A stretch of 34,407 bases of DNA from a virus. Under the pieces are notes generated by a model that worked only from the letters and a program-made list of their open reading frames with translations, was not told where the DNA came from and ran no database searches. Both the position numbers and the translations under genes were made by a program. Location: the IMG/VR virus record IMGVR_UViG_3300020439_000034, positions 1 to 34,407 of that record; one strand, 5' to 3'. Shown in pieces: positions 5,675 through 14,082 of this stretch (positions are counted from its first letter, which is position 1; every line of letters starts with the position of its first letter).

Positions 5675-6355
5675 ATGTCAAAAAATACAAACACAGATTG
5701 GACTATGCAATGTGCAGTCTCTAGTTGTGGCTGGACAAAGTCTATGCCAAACAACGAGGGCGCATTAGAAGTAATGGTCCACGGTGGATACGGCGACTTC
5801 ATTGATTGCTTCACTGAAGAAGACGCTCCACAATTCACATTATGCCACAAGCACGCTCACAGGTTTGCTAACTGGCTAAATAACCCAGCAGTATTGCACC
5901 CAGCTTGGGGTCATTCGCACAATGGTGCCGAAAATGGCTTTTGGTATGGTCATATTGGTTGGGACCAAAAAACTTGGTTGGCACACCTACGTACTTTTAC
6001 GTGGTGGTTGTTCAAGCAACGTAACCTTAAAAAAGCTTGGTCAGAATTAGTTGAATCAGTTAGAAGTCACATCAAGTGGACTCGTGCTGATATCAACGAT
6101 TCAAGCACACCAGTTGTTTGGCCACAATTCTTTTTTCAGCTATTTTTCTTAGATAATGCTTATCGTGGAACTGTTGCACAGTGGAAACGTAAGTACGTAT
6201 CTTGGAAAGTAAGTAAAGCTAAAAAAATATATCGTTCTTATAAATCTTTTTATTCAGAAATGTGGGAAAGCGCTGTAAAAGGCGAACTCACAGATTCTCA
6301 AAAAAGGCTAATTATCGATATAGGCAAAGCTTTAGAACAGCAAGAAGAAGAGTAA
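5675..6355 (+). CDS. Cys/His-rich hypothetical protein
   Basis: 226 residues; the ATG follows AAAGGAC. The N-terminal half looks zinc-binding: C-A-V-S-S-C-G-W near residues 13-20, then H-G-G-Y-G-D-F-I-D-C and L-C-H-K-H-A-H-R. A G-G-Y-G-(S/D)-x-x-D followed by a Cys/His cluster recurs in phage hypothetical proteins, from memory. The middle is very rich in Trp and Phe (F-T-W-W-L-F-K-Q, W-P-Q-F-F-F-Q-L-F-F), and the C-terminus is basic, helical and acidic-tipped. It stands alone between the long RNA and the terminase, so its mRNA may begin at 5158 with a leader of about 515 bases. Function unknown. It is not a small terminase by any motif I can see. Confidence 0.6.
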   Translation: MSKNTNTDWTMQCAVSSCGWTKSMPNNEGALEVMVHGGYGDFIDCFTEEDAPQFTLCHKHAHRFANWLNNPAVLHPAWGHSHNGAENGFWYGHIGWDQKTWLAHLRTFTWWLFKQRNLKKAWSELVESVRSHIKWTRADINDSSTPVVWPQFFFQLFFLDNAYRGTVAQWKRKYVSWKVSKAKKIYRSYKSFYSEMWESAVKGELTDSQKRLIIDIGKALEQQEEE

Positions 6356-6367
6356 TCTTTTTCTAAA

Positions 6368-6392
6368 AGGGGGTTTTTTAATAAGACCCCCT
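6368..6392. other. GC-rich hairpin before terminase
   Basis: AGGGGGT (6368-6374) pairs perfectly with ACCCCCT (6386-6392) around an 11-base loop. No T-tract follows on the plus strand, while the reverse strand gives TTTT after the stem. It may block read-through from the upstream gene or be a protein site overlapping the terminase promoter. Confidence 0.5.
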
Positions 6393-6403
6393 CAAAAGCT
6401 GTT

Positions 6404-6409
6404 TATAAT
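6404..6409 (+). promoter_or_regulatory. -10 element of leaderless terminase mRNA
   Basis: A perfect TATAAT is followed by six bases (AAGCTT) and the GTG of the terminase. The expected transcription start coincides with the start codon. No convincing -35 is present 17 bases upstream, so an activator or the adjacent hairpin may matter. Confidence 0.6.
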
Positions 6410-6415
6410 AAGCTT

Positions 6416-7678
6416 GTGCCTAAAGATATATTAGAAACTGTACAAAAGACAAAGCAAAAGGTATATAACGTAAGCTTTCCTCCACTTCACGACGCTCAAA
6501 AACAAGTTCACGATTCTGAAGCTCGTTGGAAAATACTTTGTGCAGGCCGTCGTTTTGGTAAATCAAGACTTGGAGTACAAATGTGTCTTGAAGTAGCTTT
6601 GTCTGGTGGTAGAGCTTGGTGGGTAGCACCTACGTTTGCCATATCAAGAGTTGGCTGGAGAGATATTCAAGCTGCCGCTGCATCTTTTCCAAAAGAAATG
6701 GGTGTGAATATAAAAGTCGGTGATATGCAAGTTGACTTTGGTAATGGTGGTTTCATTGGTGTTCGTTCCGCAGATAATCCACAAAGACTTAGAGGTGAAG
6801 GTCTTGACTTTTTAGTTATGGATGAGGCAGCTTTCGTAAAAGAAGAAACTTGGACTGAAGTATTACGTCCTACTCTTACTGAAAGAAAAGGTTCTGCATT
6901 ATTTATCAGCACTCCAAAAGGTATGGACAATTGGTTTTATAGATTATTTGAAAGAGCAGAAACACAACCAGACTGGGAAAGATTTCAATTTCCATCAACA
7001 TCTAATCCATTAGTAGAAGAATCCGAAGTAGAAGCAGCTAAAGGAGAAGTTGGCTCTCTTGTATTTGCGCAAGAGTATATGGCCCAATTTATATCTGAGG
7101 GTTCTCAGATGTTCAAACAAGATTGGTTTAAATACTACAAAGAAGGTGTAGGGCAAGTATTTGCTGATGGAGAGACTTACGATTTAAATGATTTAACTTT
7201 ATTCGGTTCTGTTGACCTTGCTACATCAACAAGAGAATCAGCTGACTATACAGTTATTGGAAGTTTTGGACTTCATCAACCAACAAAAAAATTATTTCTT
7301 TTAGATATGACTATTAGAAGAATGGAAGCACCAGACATTATTCCAGAAATAAAAAGACACGTTGTTAAAAATAATCTTGAATGGGTAGGAATAGAGAAAG
7401 CAGGATTTCAGTTAGCTTTAGTACAGTTCGCAAGAAGAGAAGGTTTACCAGTTATTGAATTAAAGGCTGATAGAGACAAGCGCCAAAGAGCCCTTCCTTT
7501 ATCTGCTAAGATGGAAGCAGGATTAGTTTATCTTCCTAAGAATGAAGAGTACTCTTGGGTAGCTGATGTCGAACGTGAATTACTTACGTTCCCCGTTGGA
7601 GCCCACGACGATATTGTTGACTGCTTAGCTTATGCAGTTGTACAAGAACGTAGACAAAGGAAATGGGAAGCTTATTAA
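6416..7678 (+). CDS. terL: Terminase large subunit
   Basis: 420 residues. This is the ATPase and nuclease that cuts concatemeric DNA and pumps it into the prohead. The ATPase domain has Walker A G-R-R-F-G-K-S (residues 44-50), Walker B F-L-V-M-D-E (132-137) and the coupling motif S-T-P-K-G (165-169). The nuclease domain shows acidic residues D267 (S-V-D-L-A-T), E327 (G-I-E-K-A-G) and D398/D399 (H-D-D-I-V-D), as in RNase H-fold terminase nucleases. Length is normal. I keep the GTG at 6416 because no Shine-Dalgarno is present but TATAAT ends six bases upstream, pointing to a leaderless mRNA. The next gene starts within its stop codon. No small terminase is recognisable here. Confidence 0.97.
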   Translation: MPKDILETVQKTKQKVYNVSFPPLHDAQKQVHDSEARWKILCAGRRFGKSRLGVQMCLEVALSGGRAWWVAPTFAISRVGWRDIQAAAASFPKEMGVNIKVGDMQVDFGNGGFIGVRSADNPQRLRGEGLDFLVMDEAAFVKEETWTEVLRPTLTERKGSALFISTPKGMDNWFYRLFERAETQPDWERFQFPSTSNPLVEESEVEAAKGEVGSLVFAQEYMAQFISEGSQMFKQDWFKYYKEGVGQVFADGETYDLNDLTLFGSVDLATSTRESADYTVIGSFGLHQPTKKLFLLDMTIRRMEAPDIIPEIKRHVVKNNLEWVGIEKAGFQLALVQFARREGLPVIELKADRDKRQRALPLSAKMEAGLVYLPKNEEYSWVADVERELLTFPVGAHDDIVDCLAYAVVQERRQRKWEAY

Positions 7679-10302
7679 TGGCTGAAGAGAAGAAAAGTTT
7701 TTACAGAAGAGCGGTTGACTATTTACAAGCACCGCCAGAAAGACAAGTTAAAGGTTATACATACAACCAAAGCACTAACTCTGCTTTGGATTCTGCTGTA
7801 TTTGGATACAACACATCGTCTGGTGCATTCCCACAAAAACTACTTGAAGACATTGGTGAAGGAACAGGAAACTCTGCAGTTGTTGCTTGTCTAAATGTCT
7901 TAGCTACAGCATTCGCAGAACCTACCTTAAAAGTTTTATCTAAAAGTACTGAAGGAGATGAGGAGCAATTAGCTCATCCAGTATCTAAATTATTAGCTAG
8001 ACCAAATCCTTTTACATCTGGTCCATTACTTTCTCACTATATTGTTACAGCTTTAAACGCAAGTGGTGATGCATATTTACTTAAAATTAGAAATTCATCT
8101 GGCAGAGTCATTCAACTAATCCCTATGATGCCAGACAGAGTTACTCCTAGAGGTAACGAAGATGAACTTATAACTCATTATGAATACTACGGTTCAAGCA
8201 AAACAATGGGTGAGTTTGTAGTTATTAAAAAGAACGATTTAGTGCATATCCGACAAGGAATAGACCCTAACAATCACAGAAGAGGTTTTGCTCCTCTCAA
8301 ATCTGTTTTAAGAGAACTTCTTGGTGATGAAGCTGCTGGTCAGTACGCAACAGCTCTTCTTCACAATATGGCCGTGCCTGGCGTTATATTAAGTCCTAAA
8401 GATGATGCAACTGGCGGTCCTTCAAGAGAAGAAGCTGAAGCTATTGCAAAAATGTACAAATCAAAGTTTGGTGGTTCAAACAGAGGAGCTCCTATGGTTC
8501 TTACAGGACCAATGGATGTAAAGCCAGTATCTTTTTCTCCAGACCAAATGGATTTAAAAGAATTAAGAAGACTTCCAGAAGAAAGAGTTTCTGCAGTTTT
8601 AGGAGTTCCAGCTATTCTTGCAGGTCTTGGAGCTGGTTTAGATGCAGCTACATACAACAACACAAAAGAATTAAGAGAGTTTTTTACAGAACAAAAATTA
8701 ATACCTTTATGGAAAACTGTTGCTAATGAGCTAACACATCAATTGTTATTAGAAGATTATACAAATGATGATTCTACTTACTGTGCTTATGACTTAAACG
8801 AAGTAAGAGCTTTAGCAAGCGACAAAGATGATACCTACAAGAGAATGAATATGGGTGTAGCAGGTGGCTGGATTACTATATCTGAAGCAAGAAAAGCCGC
8901 AAACTTAGATACAGATGACACTCACGATATTTATCTAAGACCACTCAATATGGTTGCAGTTCCTATAGAGCTAGGTAATCAACCATATCAAATGAATACT
9001 GAAACTGAAAAACAATTAAATTTTAAAGAAACATTATCAACCGTAACTATGCCTGTTGAATCTGAAAGACAAGGTGGAGTTCAAATGGTTGCAGAACCAA
9101 GGAATGAAGAAAAGTATATTGCAGAAATGCCAAATGGTGCTTTCTGTATTATTGACCACGATACTGAAAAAGTTGTTGAATGTTTTAAAACAGAAGCCGC
9201 AGCTGAAAGAGCATTAGCTGATATGAAAAAATCACTTGCTGAAGAGAAAGCTGCAATATCTGCAAAAGTCAAAAAAACTTTACAGAAAAAAGTGAAAGAC
9301 CATAATGCTAAAAATCCTAAATACAGAACTAGCTACAGAACTTTAGCTGCAGTATTTAGAAGAGGTGTTGGTGCTTATAGAACATCGCCTGGCTCAGTTA
9401 GAGGTAACGTAACTTCAGCAACCCAGTGGGGAATAGCCCGTGTCAACGCTTGGTTAAAAGGTCTTAAAGGAAGATTCCCTAGAAAACCATTTGATAGAGA
9501 TTTGTTACCAGCGGGTCATCCACTATCTTCAAAGAAAAGCGCAGAATCTCATATTGACGAACTAAAAGTATCAACAGAGGAAGCAGAAGCTTTGCTTTAC
9601 GCAGAAAGAATCAAAAATGAATCTAATGAAAAAGCAGCATCTGTAAAAGTTGGAGATACTGTTAGTTGGTCAATAAACAAAGACCCAGACCCACCATCAA
9701 CAGTTCACGGTGTTGTTAAGTCTGTAAATAGCTCTAAGAAAGAAGCAACAATGAATGTATGGGCTATCTTAGAAAATGGTAATCATAAAAAAACTGATAG
9801 AGACGTAACAATGCCAATATCTAAATTACAAAAAATTAAAGATTGGCGAGATTCAGAAAAATCAAAAGATATAACTAATTTTCCTAAGAGTGGAGATAAT
9901 CAAAAAATATCTCTCTCTAATTCACAATATAAACAATTTCCAGATTTCAAGTACGTACAAGACTTGAAAGACAACTATCCAACTATTTGGCGTAGAGCTG
10001 GCACTGGTGGTAACCCACCAACTTCTTTTACAGGAAATGATGCATTTAACAGATGGTCAAAGTACAAAAAAGGTGATAGAAGTCCAGCAGTTCTCTCTTG
10101 GGTAAAAAGAAGAGAACGATTTATGAATCGTCACAAAAACAACAATAGGCTAAATGGTGCTATTGCTGTTATGAAGTGGGGAGGAGTAACTACTGGTGGA
10201 GTTTCTCAGATGAAAAAACTTGTTAATGAACAAAAGAAAAAAGTTGATGCTAGAAAGAAAAAAGCTCGTCTTTTGTTATCTGAGAAAACCGACGAAAAAT
10301 AG
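7678..10302 (+). CDS. Portal protein with long C-terminal fusion
   Basis: 874 residues, about twice the usual length. Residues 1-about 440 are an HK97-type portal, which forms the dodecameric ring for DNA entry and tail joining (S-A-V-V-A-C-L-N-V-L-A, L-I-P-M-M-P-D-R-V-T-P, P-A-I-L-A-G-L-G). The extension holds separate modules. Residues 537-615 carry K-V-K-D-H-N, R-G-V-G-A-Y-R-T-S-P-G-S-V-R and D-L-L-P-A-G-H, a motif set I recall from phage and giant-virus proteins (possibly DUF5824). Residues 655-725 start V-K-V-G-D-T-V-S-W and end in S-K-L-Q-K-I, like a DUF2945/Tudor barrel. Residues 745-850 contain F-N-R-W, V-K-R-R-E-R-F-M-N-R-H and A-V-M-K-W-G, another recurrent phage module. The tail ends in a Lys-rich helix. 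It starts at the ATG overlapping the terminase stop; the in-frame ATG at 7663 is inside terL. Confidence 0.93.
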   Translation: MAEEKKSFYRRAVDYLQAPPERQVKGYTYNQSTNSALDSAVFGYNTSSGAFPQKLLEDIGEGTGNSAVVACLNVLATAFAEPTLKVLSKSTEGDEEQLAHPVSKLLARPNPFTSGPLLSHYIVTALNASGDAYLLKIRNSSGRVIQLIPMMPDRVTPRGNEDELITHYEYYGSSKTMGEFVVIKKNDLVHIRQGIDPNNHRRGFAPLKSVLRELLGDEAAGQYATALLHNMAVPGVILSPKDDATGGPSREEAEAIAKMYKSKFGGSNRGAPMVLTGPMDVKPVSFSPDQMDLKELRRLPEERVSAVLGVPAILAGLGAGLDAATYNNTKELREFFTEQKLIPLWKTVANELTHQLLLEDYTNDDSTYCAYDLNEVRALASDKDDTYKRMNMGVAGGWITISEARKAANLDTDDTHDIYLRPLNMVAVPIELGNQPYQMNTETEKQLNFKETLSTVTMPVESERQGGVQMVAEPRNEEKYIAEMPNGAFCIIDHDTEKVVECFKTEAAAERALADMKKSLAEEKAAISAKVKKTLQKKVKDHNAKNPKYRTSYRTLAAVFRRGVGAYRTSPGSVRGNVTSATQWGIARVNAWLKGLKGRFPRKPFDRDLLPAGHPLSSKKSAESHIDELKVSTEEAEALLYAERIKNESNEKAASVKVGDTVSWSINKDPDPPSTVHGVVKSVNSSKKEATMNVWAILENGNHKKTDRDVTMPISKLQKIKDWRDSEKSKDITNFPKSGDNQKISLSNSQYKQFPDFKYVQDLKDNYPTIWRRAGTGGNPPTSFTGNDAFNRWSKYKKGDRSPAVLSWVKRRERFMNRHKNNNRLNGAIAVMKWGGVTTGGVSQMKKLVNEQKKKVDARKKKARLLLSEKTDEK

Positions 10303-10345
10303 ATGTTAAAATAAGATTTAGAGAAAGAGATTTAGGGGAAATAAA

Positions 10346-11602
10346 TTGAATAAAGAATCTAAAAATTTTGAATTTAAAGCAATTGATGATGAGAAGGGTT
10401 CAGTGGAAGCTGTCTTTTCAGTATTTAATAAACTAGATACTGATGGTGACATTGTGTTACCAAGCGCTATAAAATCTGGTTTCAAAGATGACCAAGTGCC
10501 TATGGTGTTCGCACATAAGTGGGACCAGCCAATAGGAAAAGGCGTTATCACTTCTGATGACGAAAAGGCTACGTTTAGAGGTAACTTTTTTATGGATACC
10601 GAGGCTGGCAAAGAGGCTTATCATCTCGCTAAAGCTATGGCTGACTTACAAGAGTGGTCGTTTGGATTTAGAATAAATGACTCTGAAGTCAAAGAATACA
10701 AAAGCGAAGACGGTGATGAAATTAGCGCAAGATTTTTAAAAGACCTAACAGTGTACGAAGTTTCCCCCGTACTTGTTGGTGCTAACAGAGAAACTTATAC
10801 ACTAGCAATTAAATCTGGTGAAGAAGCAGTATACGAAGACTCACAAAAAGCTGCTCCTAAAGATATGTTTCAAACTCAAGAAGAAGCAGAGAAAAGAGCT
10901 GAACAATTAGGATGCTCTGGTTTTCATAAAGAAATGTACGAAGGCGATGAATATTTTATGCCTTGTAAAGACCACGCTTCTTATCTTGCATCATTAGAAA
11001 AAAGTTTGAGGAATGACGTTGAAGAAAAAGACGCTTCCGAAGATTCTGAATCTGATACTAGCTTGACAGGTGTCCGATTTTCAGACGAGGTAAAGGATGT
11101 GCTTGCTGCATTAGAGAGCCTCATTGTAAGAGCAACTAGCATAAGCGAGTTGCGTAAGGGAGAGGGCAGAAAGTTGTCAGAACAAGCAACTTCCGCACTC
11201 AGAGCTGTTCGAGAAGACTTGAACGATGCTTGGGCCGAAATTGACCAACTCATTGAGGACGTCAGTATCGAACCCGAATCTAATATTGAAGATGAAAAAG
11301 AAGAAGAATCATCTGAAACCGAGACTGCTGAAGCTGAGGAGATAGTTTCAGAAGTTGAAGCTCCTGCTGAGGAGATAGCAGAAGAGGTTGAAGAAGAGGA
11401 ATCATCTGAAGAATCTGAAGTAGTAGAAGAAGAAGTATCTGAAGAATCTTCTGAAGATGAGCCAGAAATAGCTGAAGCAGAAGCTCCAGTTGAAGAGGTT
11501 CAAGAAGCTCAAGAGATGATGGAAGATGACTCTGAATTGTTTGCAGAAACTCAGCAATTACTTGCTGATGCTGCTGTTGCGGAACTCGACGAAGAAGTAT
11601 AA
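10346..11602 (+). CDS. Prohead protease with acidic scaffold-like tail
   Basis: 418 residues from TTG, eight bases after AGGGG. Residues 1-about 155 are an HK97-family prohead serine protease (fold shared with herpesvirus assemblin), with His57 (A-H-K-W-D-Q), Ser105 (E-W-S-F-G-F) and Glu138 (V-Y-E-V-S-P-V) as the likely catalytic residues. It trims capsid and scaffold during maturation. Residues about 172-212 form a small Cys/His module (L-G-C-S-G-F-H-K, F-M-P-C-K-D-H). Helical sequence follows to about 310. The last 100 residues are almost only Glu, Ser, Ala and Val, an acidic, probably disordered tail that could act as scaffold, as the capsid protein has a delta-domain of its own. It stands 29 bases before the capsid gene. 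Confidence 0.93.
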   Translation: MNKESKNFEFKAIDDEKGSVEAVFSVFNKLDTDGDIVLPSAIKSGFKDDQVPMVFAHKWDQPIGKGVITSDDEKATFRGNFFMDTEAGKEAYHLAKAMADLQEWSFGFRINDSEVKEYKSEDGDEISARFLKDLTVYEVSPVLVGANRETYTLAIKSGEEAVYEDSQKAAPKDMFQTQEEAEKRAEQLGCSGFHKEMYEGDEYFMPCKDHASYLASLEKSLRNDVEEKDASEDSESDTSLTGVRFSDEVKDVLAALESLIVRATSISELRKGEGRKLSEQATSALRAVREDLNDAWAEIDQLIEDVSIEPESNIEDEKEEESSETETAEAEEIVSEVEAPAEEIAEEVEEEESSEESEVVEEEVSEESSEDEPEIAEAEAPVEEVQEAQEMMEDDSELFAETQQLLADAAVAELDEEV

Positions 11603-11630
11603 GCAATAACAAATAAGGAGACATTTTCAA

Positions 11631-12878
11631 ATGGCTGATATAAAAGAGCTAAGAGAAAAAGTCGCTGCTAAAAGGGCTGAATTAAAAGACCTTTTCGAAG
11701 CACAAGAAGACGGCAAGTACTCAGCCGAGCAAAAAGGAGAAATCCAATCTCGTAATGAAGAGCTTGCAAGTCTAGTAGAAGAAGTAAATATTCTTTCTGC
11801 AAAAAATGCTAACGAAAAAGCAATGTCTGAAGATTCAGAGCCAGTTAGCGGTGGATACGCCGAAGAATCAGATAATCCTGTTTCTTTAGGTGAAAGCTTT
11901 GTTAATTCAAAGTCTTACACATCCTACATTGAAAATGGACAAAGTGGTGTTGACACTACAGTTCCATTTTCTCCAATGGGATATAAAGCAACTTTAGGTG
12001 CTGGTACAACCAACAACTATCCACCAGAAGTCTTAAGACAACCTGGCGTGTTAGAAAAAGCACTTAGAGACCCAAATGCTGTTATTGGACTTTTCGACCA
12101 AATCGAAACAGACCAAAATGCATTTCAATATCTCGAGGAAACCACATTCACAAATAACGCTGCTGAAGCTGCTGAAGAAGGAGCTGCTGGTGAAGCTGCT
12201 CTTGATTTCACAGAGCAAACTGCTGCAATCAGAAAGATTGCTGTTTTCTTGCCAGTGACAGAAGAGTTACTTGCTGATGTATCTGGTATCCAAGGATATA
12301 TAAATTCCCGTTTATCAACAATGATGAGACTACGTTTAGATGGTCAACTTCTTGCTGGTGACGGTACAGCACCAAACCTTGAAGGTTTATTAGATGCTGG
12401 TAAAAGCAGTGTAAATTCACTTGACTATTCTTCTGAGTTCAATGGTAACTTAGGTAGAATCGGTGCAATTTATAAAGCAATCACTGATATTAGAACAAAC
12501 GCATTCGTAGAACCAGATGCTATCGTTATGCATCCTGGCGACTGGAATGAAGTTGTTACATCTGTATCAAGTGTCGAAACAAGCGGTTCTAAGAACCCTA
12601 TTTTCGTCGCTGCAGGTGGATTCGGTGCAGGACCAGCTGCTTCAATTTGGGGATTAAAAGTAGTCCCTTCAACAGCGATTTCAGAAGGAACCGTACTTGT
12701 TGGACGATTTGGTGGCGGTGAAGCTGCTCACGTCGTAATGAAGCAAGGTATTGATATTGCAGTATCTGACTCACACTCTGACTTCTTTACCAAAGGTAAA
12801 GTTGCAATTAGAGCAACAATGAGAGTTGGATTCCCTGTCTACAGACAAGGTGCATTTACCAAAATCACAAACTTCTAA
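11631..12878 (+). CDS. Major capsid protein, HK97 fold
   Basis: 415 residues; the ATG follows AAGGAG. Residues 1-about 65 are a Glu/Lys-rich coiled coil (I-K-E-L-R-E-K-V-A-A-K-R), the delta-domain that serves as internal scaffold and is removed by the protease. The rest fits HK97-type capsid proteins: T-N-N-Y-P-P-E-V-L-R, the Glu-rich E-loop region A-A-E-G-A-A-G-E-A-A, A-V-F-L-P-V-T-E-E-L-L-A-D, M-H-P-G-D-W-N-E-V, and a C-terminal F-F-T-K-G-K-V-A-I-R-A. The codons are the least AT-biased of the block, as expected for a highly expressed gene. Two strong hairpins follow the stop codon. Confidence 0.96.
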   Translation: MADIKELREKVAAKRAELKDLFEAQEDGKYSAEQKGEIQSRNEELASLVEEVNILSAKNANEKAMSEDSEPVSGGYAEESDNPVSLGESFVNSKSYTSYIENGQSGVDTTVPFSPMGYKATLGAGTTNNYPPEVLRQPGVLEKALRDPNAVIGLFDQIETDQNAFQYLEETTFTNNAAEAAEEGAAGEAALDFTEQTAAIRKIAVFLPVTEELLADVSGIQGYINSRLSTMMRLRLDGQLLAGDGTAPNLEGLLDAGKSSVNSLDYSSEFNGNLGRIGAIYKAITDIRTNAFVEPDAIVMHPGDWNEVVTSVSSVETSGSKNPIFVAAGGFGAGPAASIWGLKVVPSTAISEGTVLVGRFGGGEAAHVVMKQGIDIAVSDSHSDFFTKGKVAIRATMRVGFPVYRQGAFTKITNF

Positions 12879-12923
12879 TTAGAAGTTAAAAATTAGTAAT
12901 GGGGGATTAATTTCCCCCATTAC
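12871..12923 (+). other. Two strong hairpins after the capsid gene
   Basis: ACTTCTAATTAGAAGT (12871-12886) is a perfect 16-base palindrome containing the capsid stop codon. Bases 12896-12906 pair perfectly with 12913-12923 over 11 positions around TTAATT. The second stem is followed by ATTAAAAAAA rather than T. It therefore probably protects the capsid mRNA end or causes partial termination, not full intrinsic termination. Confidence 0.65.
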
Positions 12924-12941
12924 ATTAAAAAAAGGAATTAA

Positions 12942-13193
12942 ATGGATTACATAAAAGTAGAAACAGATATCTGGAAACTTCAAGATGGAAGTATTTTTGA
13001 AGGTTCAGCTAATGACTTACCTAAATCAAATGCGTCTAAAATCGCTAAAAAAGGTATGGAATATAAAGTTGAATATTTAGAAGCACAAGGTTGGGGTAAG
13101 AAAAAAGCTGCTCCAAAGAAAGCTGCTCCTAAAAAAGCTGCTCCTAAAGCAGAAAACAAAGCTGTTAAGCCAGAAGACGTAGAAGACAAGTAG
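12942..13193 (+). CDS. Small protein with Ala-Pro-Lys repeat tail
   Basis: 83 residues; AGGAA lies six bases before the ATG. The N-terminal half (M-D-Y-I-K-V-E-T-D-I-W-K-L-Q-D-G) looks like a small beta domain. Residues 53-69 repeat A-A-P-K-K three times, encoded by near-identical 15-base units at 13104-13153, a composition like histone H1 tails and known to bind DNA. The C-terminus returns to acidic. Its position between the capsid and the first head-tail connector suggests a minor head protein, a capsid decoration or DNA-contacting factor. The repeat makes length variation between relatives likely. Confidence 0.65.
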   Translation: MDYIKVETDIWKLQDGSIFEGSANDLPKSNASKIAKKGMEYKVEYLEAQGWGKKKAAPKKAAPKKAAPKAENKAVKPEDVEDK

Positions 13194-13200
13194 GCTTTAA

Positions 13201-13887
13201 ATGGCTCTAAGTACTGTTTCTGACGTAGAAAAAGTTCTTGGTGTCGACTTATCATCTAACGATGAAAGTAACGTAACTAGCGTATTTATAAAAGCAGCAG
13301 ATGCTGCCATTGAAAACTATGTTGGATACGGATTGGACTATCAAGCGTCTATAACAGAAAAATTTGATGGAAACGATGATGATTCGATTTATCTTAAACA
13401 CATCCCAGTTGTTAGTGTCACTTCAATTGTTGAAGATGGCGTTACTCTAACCGAGGGTAATGATGAAGATTATGTCGTTTATACAAAACAAGGCCTCGTA
13501 AAAAGAACTGGATTACAATATTGGTCAGCTCAAAGGCTACAAAATATTGTAGTTACATACTCTGCTGGTTACTCAGATAGTGAAGGTACTGCTGAGGACA
13601 TCCCAAGTGACCTTAAATTCGTCTCTGCGAGGGTGGCTGGTCGTTTGTGGGCATCATCAGCCAATTTATCAACACAACAGTCTACAGGGACTGTATCAAC
13701 CAATATTGCTGACAATACAACAGATTCTAAGTTTCAAATGGTTAAATCTGAAAGTATTGGCGATTATAGTGTTGATTATGAGTCAGTTTTAGACCAAATT
13801 AATCAAGAATTGTTAAATCCAGCAGATAAACAGATATTATCTAAATATAAAAAGCAATACTTCACAAGCGCTTCAATTTTAGACTAA
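13201..13887 (+). CDS. Head-tail connector (adaptor), HK97 gp6-like
   Basis: 228 residues. The start M-A-L-S-T-V-S-D-V-E-K-V-L-G, then D-A-A-I-E-N-Y-V-G-Y, K-H-I-P-V-V-S-V-T-S-I, V-V-T-Y-S-A-G-Y and I-P-S-D-L-K-F-V-S-A-R-V-A, are the typical order of gp6/gp15-type adaptors. These form the ring directly under the portal. Other family members are usually 100-200 residues, so this one has a C-terminal extension (S-E-S-I-G-D-Y-S-V-D-Y then a helix). It lies seven bases after the previous stop, with no clear ribosome site. The rest of the connector genes resume only at 18460. Confidence 0.85.
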   Translation: MALSTVSDVEKVLGVDLSSNDESNVTSVFIKAADAAIENYVGYGLDYQASITEKFDGNDDDSIYLKHIPVVSVTSIVEDGVTLTEGNDEDYVVYTKQGLVKRTGLQYWSAQRLQNIVVTYSAGYSDSEGTAEDIPSDLKFVSARVAGRLWASSANLSTQQSTGTVSTNIADNTTDSKFQMVKSESIGDYSVDYESVLDQINQELLNPADKQILSKYKKQYFTSASILD

Positions 13888-13890
13888 ACT
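13885..13890 (+). promoter_or_regulatory. Weak -10 with leaderless spacing
   Basis: TAAACT (four of six to TATAAT) overlaps the previous stop and ends six bases before the ATG at 13897, the same spacing as at 6404 and 18448. The gene has no Shine-Dalgarno. Weak by itself. Confidence 0.3.
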
Positions 13891-13896
13891 AGTTAT

Positions 13897-14082
13897 ATGG
13901 ATATTGAAGTAAATAAAGCAAAAAGAAAACAATACTTTCAAGATATCGAAATAGAAGATTTTATGGAAGTTGTTATAAGTCAAATGAATGCATTAAGAAT
14001 GAAGGGTAATAACTTAGTTCAAGATATGGATGATTTAGTAAATGACTATCTCGCTGTATGTAAAAAGTACCCTATCAAGTAA
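13897..14082 (+). CDS. Small helical hypothetical protein, 61 aa
   Basis: 61 residues, predicted all-helical (I-E-I-E-D-F-M-E-V-V-I-S-Q-M-N-A-L-R), ending K-K-Y-P-I-K. It has no Shine-Dalgarno, and a -10-like TAAACT sits six bases before the ATG. The stop codon is directly followed by the ATG of the zinc-ribbon gene. The position among connector genes would suit a small neck or packaging protein, but I do not recognise it. Confidence 0.6.
   Translation: MDIEVNKAKRKQYFQDIEIEDFMEVVISQMNALRMKGNNLVQDMDDLVNDYLAVCKKYPIK

Noticed and set aside
6368-6392. The GGGGG/CCCCC hairpin as a full intrinsic terminator on the plus strand.
   Set aside because: The downstream bases are CAAAAG and no T-tract; I list it only as a hairpin.
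11280-11630. A Leu/Gln-rich 116-residue minus-strand frame opposite the protease tail.
   Set aside because: It is the antisense of Glu-rich codons (GAA/GAG read as TTC/CTC), hence low complexity and without start signals.
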